A stretch of DNA of 64,000 nt from Duganella fentianensis (GTDB lineage Bacteria > Pseudomonadota > Gammaproteobacteria > Burkholderiales > Burkholderiaceae_D), in assembly GCF_009857835.1 (NCBI RefSeq), contig NZ_WWCL01000003.1:840509-904508 (forward strand), in the 5' to 3' direction. Both the position numbers and the translations under genes were made by a program. This document shows, in pieces, positions 24,555 through 31,987 of the stretch. Position 1 is the first letter of the stretch, and each line of letters opens with the position of its first letter. Below the pieces are notes generated by a model, which was not told the DNA's origin, ran no database searches, and worked only from the letters and a program-made list of their open reading frames with translations.

Positions 24555-25709
24555 TCAGACGCTGGCCGCGTCGTGCTGGGCGATCCAGCGCTGCAGCTCG
24601 CGGCCGAACACGCGCGTGCGCGCCGTATCGACCTGACGCTTTTTATAGGCATCGTGGCTGGCCGGCCCCGTCAGGCTGCGCTGGTAGCTATCGGCATCCA
24701 TGAGCTGGATTTCGTATTCGAAGAAGAAGCCCACGTCATAGTCCTGCTCAGGCGCGGCATCGAGCTGCTGCACGTGGATCATCTTGCGCACGGTGACTTG
24801 CACGCTGTTGTAGCCAGTGCCGGAATGGGGATTGTCGCAGCGGGTGAGTGGCTGCGCCTGCTCGGCCAGTTCGGCGTCCATCTGGCGCAGCAGTTCGCTG
24901 GGATAGCCCTCGCTGGCCGCAATGCGGCTGCGGTATTTATTGAAGATGATTTTGGCAGCATCGAGATCGAGCAGAGTGTTGCGCGTGCGGCCAGCATCGA
25001 CATTGGTCACGGACAGCAGGTGTGAACGCTGCAGTGCGCGCAGCGCCAGCAGGCATTCGAAGCGGGTGGCGAACACCAGGCGTACGCCCAGATGGTCGAA
25101 GATATCGGCCGCCAGATAGGCCGCCTTCTGCAACAGCTTGAGCAGTATGCTGTTGCGGCCCTTGTTGTTCTTGCGGTCGTAATGCAGCAGCGGCAGGCAG
25201 ATTTCGCCATCGGTCAGGAAGTAATGCTCGCCATCGCTGCGGATGACTTCATCGAGCGAACCGAATACCTGGCTGCGGATGGCGTGGAAGTGGCGCAGCT
25301 TGAGATTGTTATCGATGTAAAAAATCCCGTGCATCACCTTCAGCACGGCGCAGGCCCACATGCGGCGCAGGTCAACCTGCTGGCCGCGCAGAGAGGCATA
25401 CACCAGCAGCTGTAGCGGGTCCTCGGGCGTACGCACTTCGGCTGGTATCAGCGCGGCCTGCTGTGGCGTGAGGAAGTTCTGGCAGATGAATTCCACGGCT
25501 TCGGCGTGGGCCTGCAGGATGAGGCGCGGCGCCGCCGGCTGGTCCAGATCGAAACCATATTCGCGCACGAACTGGCGCGCATCGTGGAGATTGCGCAACG
25601 CCAGCGCACCGAGATCGATGGCGGAAACCCCGTTGGCGATGGCGTTCAGATAGCTCCAGTTGAGTGAGAACTTGCCCTTGCTTTGAAGAGTGGGGATCAG
25701 GGTCGGCAT
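24555..25709 (-). CDS. RelA/SpoT-like nucleotidyltransferase-domain protein
   Basis: 384 aa, cytoplasmic. It is not a standard RelA or SpoT, but motifs of the (p)ppGpp synthetase fold occur in order: K183-xxx-S187-I188-xx-K191 (KGRNSILLK, like the substrate motif of RSH synthetases), D202-IFDHLG-V-R210 (like the DI.D..GxR strand), GYNSVQVTV at 299-307 (the GY-S-h-v motif) and EYEIQLMD with E333 (the E-I-Q catalytic strand). The N-terminal 130 residues are helical and lack an HD hydrolase motif. I think it belongs to a group labelled TIGR04552/TIGR04562, but that recollection is weak. No antitoxin-like neighbour is seen. Product (alarmone, tRNA modification or other) is unknown. Confidence 0.6.
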   Translation of the reverse strand: MPTLIPTLQSKGKFSLNWSYLNAIANGVSAIDLGALALRNLHDARQFVREYGFDLDQPAAPRLILQAHAEAVEFICQNFLTPQQAALIPAEVRTPEDPLQLLVYASLRGQQVDLRRMWACAVLKVMHGIFYIDNNLKLRHFHAIRSQVFGSLDEVIRSDGEHYFLTDGEICLPLLHYDRKNNKGRNSILLKLLQKAAYLAADIFDHLGVRLVFATRFECLLALRALQRSHLLSVTNVDAGRTRNTLLDLDAAKIIFNKYRSRIAASEGYPSELLRQMDAELAEQAQPLTRCDNPHSGTGYNSVQVTVRKMIHVQQLDAAPEQDYDVGFFFEYEIQLMDADSYQRSLTGPASHDAYKKRQVDTARTRVFGRELQRWIAQHDAASV

Positions 25710-25886
25710 AGCGGCGATGGCGTGCGGCGGTAAACCAGTATCGCAGCCCCCACAGGCAGCGTCAATGCTGCACCGCGGTAGTGCAAAACCACGGCAGGGC
25801 TTGCGCTGGTTGCTGCGCTATGGATTTCGTGTCAGTATTGCCGCGCGGGTAAACACGCATTTAAAACGCATAATACGGAGACCGAC

Positions 25887-27545
25887 TTGAAAAACACCAT
25901 GTTCATCTGCTCACTGCTAGCTGCTGCCACTGCGCATGCCGGCAATGGGCCGGAGTTCGATGCCAAGCACTTGTCGCAGGACGTGAAGGTGCTGGCGTCG
26001 GATGAATTCGAAGGACGCGGGCCGAACACGGCCGGCGAAAACAAGACTGTGGCTTTTCTGATCGAGCAGTTCAAGGCGGCAGGTCTGCAGCCGGCCGGCG
26101 ATCTGCTCAAGGGCCAGAAAAATGTGCGCAGCTGGACGCAGGATGTGCCGCTGGGCCGTTTCGAAATCAAAGGCCCCGTCAAGCTGCAGCTGCATGATGC
26201 CAAAGGCAATCAGGAGCTGAAACAGGGCGAAGACATGGCTGTGCGCGCGGCCATGAACGGCAGTAAAAAAGTCGATTTCCGCAATGCGCCGCTGGTGTTC
26301 GTCGGCTATGGCGTGAATGCGCCCGAGCGCAAATGGGATGACTTCAAAGGCTTCGATCTGCGCGGCAAACTGGCCGTGGTGCTGATCAATGATCCCGACT
26401 TTGAAACTGGCGTGGGCGACTTCGGCGGCAAGGCCATGACCTACTACGGCCGCTGGACTTACAAGTATGAAGAGATGGCACGGCGCGGCGCGCTGGGCAC
26501 CATCATCGTGCATGAAACGGCACCGGCATCGTATGGCTGGGCCACGGTGAAAAACTCGAACACCAACGTGATGTACGACATCGTGCGCAAGCAGCCGGCC
26601 ATGGCGCATGCATCGATGGAAGCGTGGATACAGCGTGATCTGGCAGTCGATCTGTTCAAGCGCGGCGGGCAGGATTTCGAAGCGCTCAAAAAACTGGCAC
26701 AGACGCGCAACTTCAAACCTGTGCAACTGCAGGGCGTGACGCTGACGGCCAGCTATGCCGTCGATGCCCAGACCATCGTTTCGAAAAATGTGGCCGGCCG
26801 CGTGGTGGGCAGCACCCATCCCGAGCAGACTGTGATGTATAGCGCGCACTGGGATCATCTTGGTGTCGGTCTGCCGGACGCCAAAGGCGACAAGATCTAC
26901 AACGGCGCAGTGGACAATGCCACCGGCATCGCCGCGCTGCTGGAACTGGCGCGTGCCTATGGCAAGGCGCCGGCACCACAGCGTAGCGTGCTGTTCCTCG
27001 CTGTGACGGCGGAAGAAAAAGGCTTGCTCGGTTCCGAGTACTACGCGGCCTATCCGCTGTATCCGCTGGCGGAAACGGTGGGAGCCATCAATATGGATGC
27101 CCTGAGCCCGTATGGTCCGGCACGCAACTTCACCATCTCCGGCAGCGCCAAGCTCGATCTGCTCGACCAGCTGATCGCCAAAGCCAAGCAGTACGACATG
27201 GTGTATGCACCTGATCCGAAACCGGAAGCGGGCCACTTCTTCCGCTCCGACCACTTCCCGCTGGCCAAGCGCGGCGTGCCGGCGATTTCCTTCGGCTCCG
27301 GCGACGACTGGATCGAGGGCGGTCTGGCCGCTGGCCACAAGTCGGAAGAGGACTATGTGGTGAACAACTACCACCAGCCTTCGGACGAGTGGAAAGCCGA
27401 GTGGCCGTTCACCGGCATGGCGCGCGATCTGGGCCTGCTGTATGGTCTGGGCCGCGATCTGGCCGAATCGAAGGACTGGCCGAACTGGGCGCAGGATGCC
27501 GAGTTCCGCATCATCCGCGATGCCAGTGCCAGCAAGCGCCGCTAG
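25887..27545 (+). CDS. Secreted M28-family aminopeptidase
   Basis: The start is TTG 25887, six bases after ACGGAG; an ATG twelve bases later would be too far from that site. The 552-aa protein has a signal peptide (LKNTMFICSLLAAATAHA), an early segment (VLASDEFEGRGPNTAGE), a protease-associated (PA) domain at about residues 130-280 and the M28 zinc domain: YSAHWDHLG (His, Asp), VDNATGIAALLELARA, TAEEKGLLGSEYY (catalytic Glu), AINMDAL and RSDHFPLAKRGVP. It is a periplasmic aminopeptidase. It diverges from the RelA/SpoT-like gene and ends at a strong terminator. Confidence 0.92.
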   Translation: MKNTMFICSLLAAATAHAGNGPEFDAKHLSQDVKVLASDEFEGRGPNTAGENKTVAFLIEQFKAAGLQPAGDLLKGQKNVRSWTQDVPLGRFEIKGPVKLQLHDAKGNQELKQGEDMAVRAAMNGSKKVDFRNAPLVFVGYGVNAPERKWDDFKGFDLRGKLAVVLINDPDFETGVGDFGGKAMTYYGRWTYKYEEMARRGALGTIIVHETAPASYGWATVKNSNTNVMYDIVRKQPAMAHASMEAWIQRDLAVDLFKRGGQDFEALKKLAQTRNFKPVQLQGVTLTASYAVDAQTIVSKNVAGRVVGSTHPEQTVMYSAHWDHLGVGLPDAKGDKIYNGAVDNATGIAALLELARAYGKAPAPQRSVLFLAVTAEEKGLLGSEYYAAYPLYPLAETVGAINMDALSPYGPARNFTISGSAKLDLLDQLIAKAKQYDMVYAPDPKPEAGHFFRSDHFPLAKRGVPAISFGSGDDWIEGGLAAGHKSEEDYVVNNYHQPSDEWKAEWPFTGMARDLGLLYGLGRDLAESKDWPNWAQDAEFRIIRDASASKRR

Positions 27546-27564
27546 ACTGGGCCTGCCCTAAACC

Positions 27565-27597
27565 AAAAGACCACCAGAAACTGGTGGTCTTTTTTTC
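27565..27597. terminator. Bidirectional intrinsic terminator
   Basis: AAAAGACCACCAG, loop AAA, CTGGTGGTCTTTTTTT, between the convergent M28 and S9-like genes. Confidence 0.9.
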
Positions 27598-27609
27598 GGC
27601 CCGTAGCAG

Positions 27610-29475
27610 CTAGTTTGCAGGCTGGCCGATGTGGGCGGCAAGGAAGGCTTCGATCCGGCGCCACAGGTCTATGCGTGGCCGCTGGGTTTTCCAGTCTTCT
27701 ACCGTGGTGGTGTAATCGAGCCACTGCACGGGCGCCTGCTGCGCCTGCAGCGCTTCGTACAGCTTGCGGCCCTGCTGGTAGTCGAGGCGTTCGCTATCCT
27801 TGTCGTAGGCCAGCAGCACGGGTTGTTTCACCTGCTGCAGTTGCTGCAAGCTGGCGCTGTCGGGATCGTTGCGGGGCGCGATCAGAGCCGACCAGCTGAT
27901 GCCGCATTTGAACACTTGCGGCTGTTGCAGCAGGCTTTTCAGCGCAGCATGGCCACCGCTGCCGCCACCGGCGATGCAGACTCTGGCCGGATCGGTATAA
28001 CCCTGTTTGGCGGCCCATTGCACGGCATCGGCCAGATCGGTGATGGCGTCGGGCGTCTGGCCTGCGGCCGGGCTCTGCGCATGCTGCGCGCCGAAGCCGC
28101 TACTGCCGCGCGGGCTGACTTGCAGCACAGCGTAACCGCGCGAGGCCAGGAACTGCACTTCGGCATTCCATTCCCATAAGCCATTGCGCTCGGACATATT
28201 GCGGTTGTTCAGCAGCACGGTGGCAAACGGCTGCTTACCTGCGTGCTTGGGCAGGGTCACGAACACGGGAATCATGCGGCCATCGCGCGCAGCAAAGCGC
28301 TCCATATTCATGCTGGACATGCGTTGCGCTGGCAGCTCGGGCATGGCACTGCCCAGCAGCTGCACGGCGCGGGTCTGGCTGTTGTAGAGCAGATAGGCGT
28401 GGCTCTGGATGTCCGAATGGGTGTTGATCAGGACGTATGGGGTCGTGCTCTGGCGTCCGCGTGAAATCAGGTTGACCAGACCGGGAAACTGTTCATCGAT
28501 CTGCTGCTGCATAGCCTTCATGGCGGGATCGAACCAGACTGTAGTAACGGCATCCGTGTTGAAGCGGTAGCCCAGCATATTGCGTGCACCGACGATGAAG
28601 TGGCCATCTGTATCGAAGCCGGGCGCGATGATCATGGCGGGCTGTTGCAATGTTCTGTGCTGCATGTCGTAACGATAGACGGCGGCTTCGTCGCGCTGGT
28701 TGCGGGCACGCACATACAGTTGACCTTCTGCATACAGCAGCGGCTTGTAGCCATCGTTGTTGTTGAAGTCGCGGGTATCGAATTCCTTCCAGCTATCCTC
28801 TTCGCGTAAATAGCTGCGCATCTGCTCGTTGCGCCGTGCCACCACCACGCGTGGCTGTCCGTCGGCATCGAGCAGCGTGTGATAGGTTTCGCTGGGCGCG
28901 CGGATAGTGCTGATGCGCCCAGTGCGGGTACTCAGGCGCACCAATTCCGAATGGTCCAGATACTGCGAGATCACATACATCTCGTCCTTGGGCCAGTTGG
29001 GAAAGCCGTTGAAGCTGGTCGGGCCGAAAAAATCGTATTTGATCTGGTAGCCATCGGCAAAACTACGCGGCCTGTCGATGGTCGGGCGCAGCATGATACG
29101 GTTGCTGCCGTCGCGGTCTATGGCGTACAAGCCGGTCTGGCCGACTTCGCCGCCATGGTCGATATTGACCGTGGTAAAGCCTATACGCTCGTCGCTGAGC
29201 CAGAAGAACTGCTCGATGTCGGCATTGTTGAAGTTGGCCACGGCGCGCGACTTCTGGCTTTCCGTATCCAGCACCACCAGCATCATGCGGCCATGAGGGG
29301 ATAGCCGGCGGATCGCGATAGAACGGCCATCGGGGGAAATGGCGGCGCCGCTGGTTTCGGGGCGCTGGAAAAACTGCTCGACGGGTATCTGGCTGGTGGC
29401 CTCGCTGACAGCTTGCCCTTGAGCGTTGCAGGTGGCGAGGACCAAGACGGACAGACTAGCAGCAAGCAAGCGCAT
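27610..29475 (-). CDS. S9-like alpha/beta hydrolase lacking the catalytic His
   Basis: 621 aa with a lipoprotein-like signal (MRLLAASLSVLVLATCNA). A propeller-like N-terminal part is followed by the prolyl-oligopeptidase hydrolase domain: the nucleophile elbow is CIAGGGSGGHAAL and the Asp loop is LLAYDKDSERLDYQQ. Where relatives have the catalytic His in a YxxEGHGW-type loop, this protein reads WLDYTTTVEDWKTQ, with no His. The triad therefore looks broken. It may be an inactive or binding protein, or use another residue. It lies convergent to the M28 gene and is divergent from nothing nearby; the U32 gene upstream reads the same way. Confidence 0.82.
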   Translation of the reverse strand: MRLLAASLSVLVLATCNAQGQAVSEATSQIPVEQFFQRPETSGAAISPDGRSIAIRRLSPHGRMMLVVLDTESQKSRAVANFNNADIEQFFWLSDERIGFTTVNIDHGGEVGQTGLYAIDRDGSNRIMLRPTIDRPRSFADGYQIKYDFFGPTSFNGFPNWPKDEMYVISQYLDHSELVRLSTRTGRISTIRAPSETYHTLLDADGQPRVVVARRNEQMRSYLREEDSWKEFDTRDFNNNDGYKPLLYAEGQLYVRARNQRDEAAVYRYDMQHRTLQQPAMIIAPGFDTDGHFIVGARNMLGYRFNTDAVTTVWFDPAMKAMQQQIDEQFPGLVNLISRGRQSTTPYVLINTHSDIQSHAYLLYNSQTRAVQLLGSAMPELPAQRMSSMNMERFAARDGRMIPVFVTLPKHAGKQPFATVLLNNRNMSERNGLWEWNAEVQFLASRGYAVLQVSPRGSSGFGAQHAQSPAAGQTPDAITDLADAVQWAAKQGYTDPARVCIAGGGSGGHAALKSLLQQPQVFKCGISWSALIAPRNDPDSASLQQLQQVKQPVLLAYDKDSERLDYQQGRKLYEALQAQQAPVQWLDYTTTVEDWKTQRPRIDLWRRIEAFLAAHIGQPAN

Positions 29476-29553
29476 GATGATTTTTAGATAACTGAATAAA
29501 CGGCAACTTTAGCGGGAAATTACCGTTGCAGCAATGCATGCGCTGAAAAAAAT

Positions 29554-29608
29554 GCCCGCGCCGCACACGCCTGCAAGGATTGCTTGCGGCGTGCGGGGCG
29601 CGGGCGTC
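29554..29608 (-). terminator. Long GC-rich hairpin after the U32 gene
   Basis: GCCCGCGCCGCACACGCC pairs with most of GGCGTGCGGGGCGCGGGC across a loop at about 29575-29587. AAAAAA precedes it on the plus strand, giving a T-run on the minus strand. Confidence 0.75.
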
Positions 29609-29619
29609 GCCACCGCGGC

Positions 29620-30981
29620 TTACAGGTAGCGCGACAGCAGGGCGCGGTCGTAGGCGGCGCCCAGTTCGATGCGCACGATGTGGCCGCTGCCAGCCGCCAC
29701 GCTGATCTCGTTGCCGTCGTCCGACAGCATGCGGTTCAGGGTGATGTCGTGGTTGCCGCTCGGGTGCATGACTTCGATCTTGTCGCCCACGCTGAAGCGG
29801 TTTTTTACGTCCACCCGCGCCCAGCCGTTTTCGACGCCGATCACATCGCCCACGTACTGGCTGCGGTCGGCCTCGGATGCGCCGCGCATATAGTTCTGGT
29901 GCGCCTGCGTGTGGTGGCGCTGGTAGAAGCCATCTGTGTAGCCACGGTTGGCCAGACCTTGCAGCTGGCCCAGCAGGCTGATGTCGAACGGACGGCCAGC
30001 CACCGCATCGTCGATCGCGCGGCGGTACACCTGTGCCGTACGGGCGGCGTAGAACAGCGACTTGGTACGGCCTTCCACTTTCAGCGAATTGACACCTATC
30101 TTGACCAGACGCTCGATGTGCTCGACGGCGCGCAAGTCTTTCGAGTTCATGATGTAGGTGCCGTGCTCGTCTTCGATGATGGGCATCAGCTGGCCCGGAC
30201 GCTGGGCTTCTTCGATCAGGTAAGGACGGTCGGCCAGCGGGTGGCGCGCTTCCTGATGCAGGGTCGAGAACGGACGGGCGTCGGCTTCTTCGATGGCGCG
30301 CTGGAAGTTGAACGGAATGACTTCCATGCGGCCCAGATCGCCGGTAGCGTCTTCGGCCGCGTTCTTCACCTGATAGTCCCAGCGGCAGGAATTGGTGCAA
30401 GTGCCCTGATTCGGATCGCGGTGGTTGAAGTAGCCGGACAGCAGGCAGCGGCCCGAATAGGCGATGCACAGCGCGCCGTGGACGAACACTTCGAGTTCCA
30501 TTTCCGGGCACTGCTGGCGGATTTCCTCGATCTCGTCGAGCGACAGTTCGCGCGACAGGATCACGCGGGTCAGGCCCATGCGGTGCCAGAACTTGACGTC
30601 GGCCCAGTTGACGGCATTGGCCTGCACGGACAGGTGCACGGGCACGTCGGGCCACTTGTCGCGCACCATCATGATCAGGCCGGGGTCGGCCATGATCAGC
30701 GCATCCGGCTTCATGTTGATCACCGGCTCCATATCGCGCAGATAGGTTTTCAGCTTGGCGTTGTGGGCAAAGATGTTGCTGGCGACGAAGAACTGCTTGC
30801 CGCGCGCGTGGGCGCCATCGATGCCTTCCTGCAGGGCATCCAGAGTCGAAAAGTCATTATTGCGCACGCGCAAGCTGTAGCGAGGCTGGCCCGCATACAC
30901 GGCATCGGCGCCGTAATCGAAGGCGGCGTGCATTTTGGCCAGCGAACCGGCGGGCAGGAGGAGTTCGGGAGAGCTAAGCAT
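29620..30981 (-). CDS. U32-family protein, YegQ/TrhP-like (tRNA U34 hydroxylation)
   Basis: 453 aa, cytoplasmic. The U32 core is clear: ELLLPAGSLAKMHAAFDYGADAVYAG at the start, SVQANAVNWADVKFW, RELSLDEIEEIRQQ, EVFVHGALCIAYSGRCLLS (U32 signature), CTNSCRWDY with clustered Cys, and a C-terminal beta domain. YegQ (TrhP) in E. coli takes part in prephenate-dependent 5-hydroxyuridine formation at tRNA position 34; the length matches TrhP. The peptidase name is historical. It is a single gene between a long hairpin and the inverted-repeat element at 31065-31160. Confidence 0.88.
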   Translation of the reverse strand: MLSSPELLLPAGSLAKMHAAFDYGADAVYAGQPRYSLRVRNNDFSTLDALQEGIDGAHARGKQFFVASNIFAHNAKLKTYLRDMEPVINMKPDALIMADPGLIMMVRDKWPDVPVHLSVQANAVNWADVKFWHRMGLTRVILSRELSLDEIEEIRQQCPEMELEVFVHGALCIAYSGRCLLSGYFNHRDPNQGTCTNSCRWDYQVKNAAEDATGDLGRMEVIPFNFQRAIEEADARPFSTLHQEARHPLADRPYLIEEAQRPGQLMPIIEDEHGTYIMNSKDLRAVEHIERLVKIGVNSLKVEGRTKSLFYAARTAQVYRRAIDDAVAGRPFDISLLGQLQGLANRGYTDGFYQRHHTQAHQNYMRGASEADRSQYVGDVIGVENGWARVDVKNRFSVGDKIEVMHPSGNHDITLNRMLSDDGNEISVAAGSGHIVRIELGAAYDRALLSRYL

Positions 30982-31064
30982 GATAAAAAGAAGCGCGCAA
31001 AAGTGGCGGATCTTAGTGCCTTGCGTCCAGCTAGTCCTTGATCTGGATCAAAAAAGCCTACCTT

Positions 31065-31160
31065 GGGGTCAAGTCGGGCAAAGTGTCAGTGTCAGGTCGG
31101 GCAAACGGGCCTCGACTATAGGCTTTCGGTCGAGGCTGCACCGATGCCCGACCTGACCCC
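31065..31160. repeat. REP-like nested inverted repeat
   Basis: GTCAGGTCGGGCA (31091-31103) is the exact reverse complement of TGCCCGACCTGAC (31145-31157). Inside, CCTCGAC (31110-31116) pairs with GTCGAGG (31129-31135). A third copy, GGGGTCAAGTCGGGCA (31065-31080), matches the complement of the right arm with one mismatch. It sits directly after the GST stop and may also serve as its terminator. It has the look of a REP or small MITE. Confidence 0.7.
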
Positions 31161-31166
31161 GCGGGT

Positions 31167-31871
31167 TTAGCTGCGGGCGGGGATGGTCAGGCCTTGGGCT
31201 ACGGCCGGACGGGCGACGAAGGCCGCCAGCACGCGCTGTACTTCGGGGAAGCGGCTGATCTGCACCAGCTCGCCGGCGCCGTAGAATTCGATCAGGTTGC
31301 GGATCCACGGAAAGATGGCGATATCGGCGATGGTGTACTGCTCGCCCATGATCCATTGGCGGCCCTGCAGGCGCTGCTCCAGCACGCCTAGCAGACGGCT
31401 GGCTTCGGCCACGTAGCGGTCGCGCGGGCGCTTGTCTTCGTATTCCTTGCCGGCGAATTTGTGGAAGAAGCCTACCTGACCGAACATAGGGCCCACGCCG
31501 CCCATCTGGAACATCAGCCATTGCAGGGTTTCATAGCGCAGCGCCAGATCGTCGGGCAGCAGCTTGCCGGCCTTGGCGGCCAGATAGATCAGGATGGCGC
31601 CCGATTCCCACAGACCCAGCGGTTCACCGTTAGGACCGCTAGGATCGATGATGGCGGGAATCTTGTTGTTCGGGTTGAGCGAGAGGAATTCCGGCGACAG
31701 CTGGTCATTGCTATCGAAGCTGACCAGATGGGCTTCGTAAGGCAGGCCCAGCTCTTCCAGTGCGATGGAAATCTTGACGCCGTTGGGCGTGGGCAGCGAG
31801 TACAGCTGTATGCGCTCGGGGAATTGCGCTGGCCATTTTTTGGTGATGGGGAAGTCAGCAAGAGTTGTCAT
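31167..31871 (-). CDS. Nu-class glutathione S-transferase (YfcG/YghU-like)
   Basis: The ATG at 31871 gives MTTLADFPITKKWP and a 234-aa protein. The thioredoxin-like domain begins IQLYSLPTPNGVKISIALEE; the TPNG motif (Thr and Asn) is the nu-class active site seen in E. coli YfcG, a disulfide-bond oxidoreductase. NPNNKIPAIID and LWESGAILIYLA bind glutathione, and residues 110-230 form the helical C-terminal domain (YTIADIAIFPWI). It is read in the same direction as, and about 115 bases after, the Pat-like gene; a shared transcript is possible. Confidence 0.88.
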   Translation of the reverse strand: MTTLADFPITKKWPAQFPERIQLYSLPTPNGVKISIALEELGLPYEAHLVSFDSNDQLSPEFLSLNPNNKIPAIIDPSGPNGEPLGLWESGAILIYLAAKAGKLLPDDLALRYETLQWLMFQMGGVGPMFGQVGFFHKFAGKEYEDKRPRDRYVAEASRLLGVLEQRLQGRQWIMGEQYTIADIAIFPWIRNLIEFYGAGELVQISRFPEVQRVLAAFVARPAVAQGLTIPARS

Positions 31872-31987
31872 GTCGGGTCCGTAGAAAACTGTTGAGCGGG
31901 AATTATCCACGGATTTGCCGAATGCTGCTGGCGGTGCCCGCAAAGGCGGGCACCGCAGGGTATAGCCTTAGCGCCGAGGGCGCGCGC

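Noticed and set aside
29456..30655. 399-codon minus-strand frame
   Set aside because: It overlaps the U32 gene in another frame and is Arg/Pro/Ser-rich with no motif; the U32 frame is clearly real.
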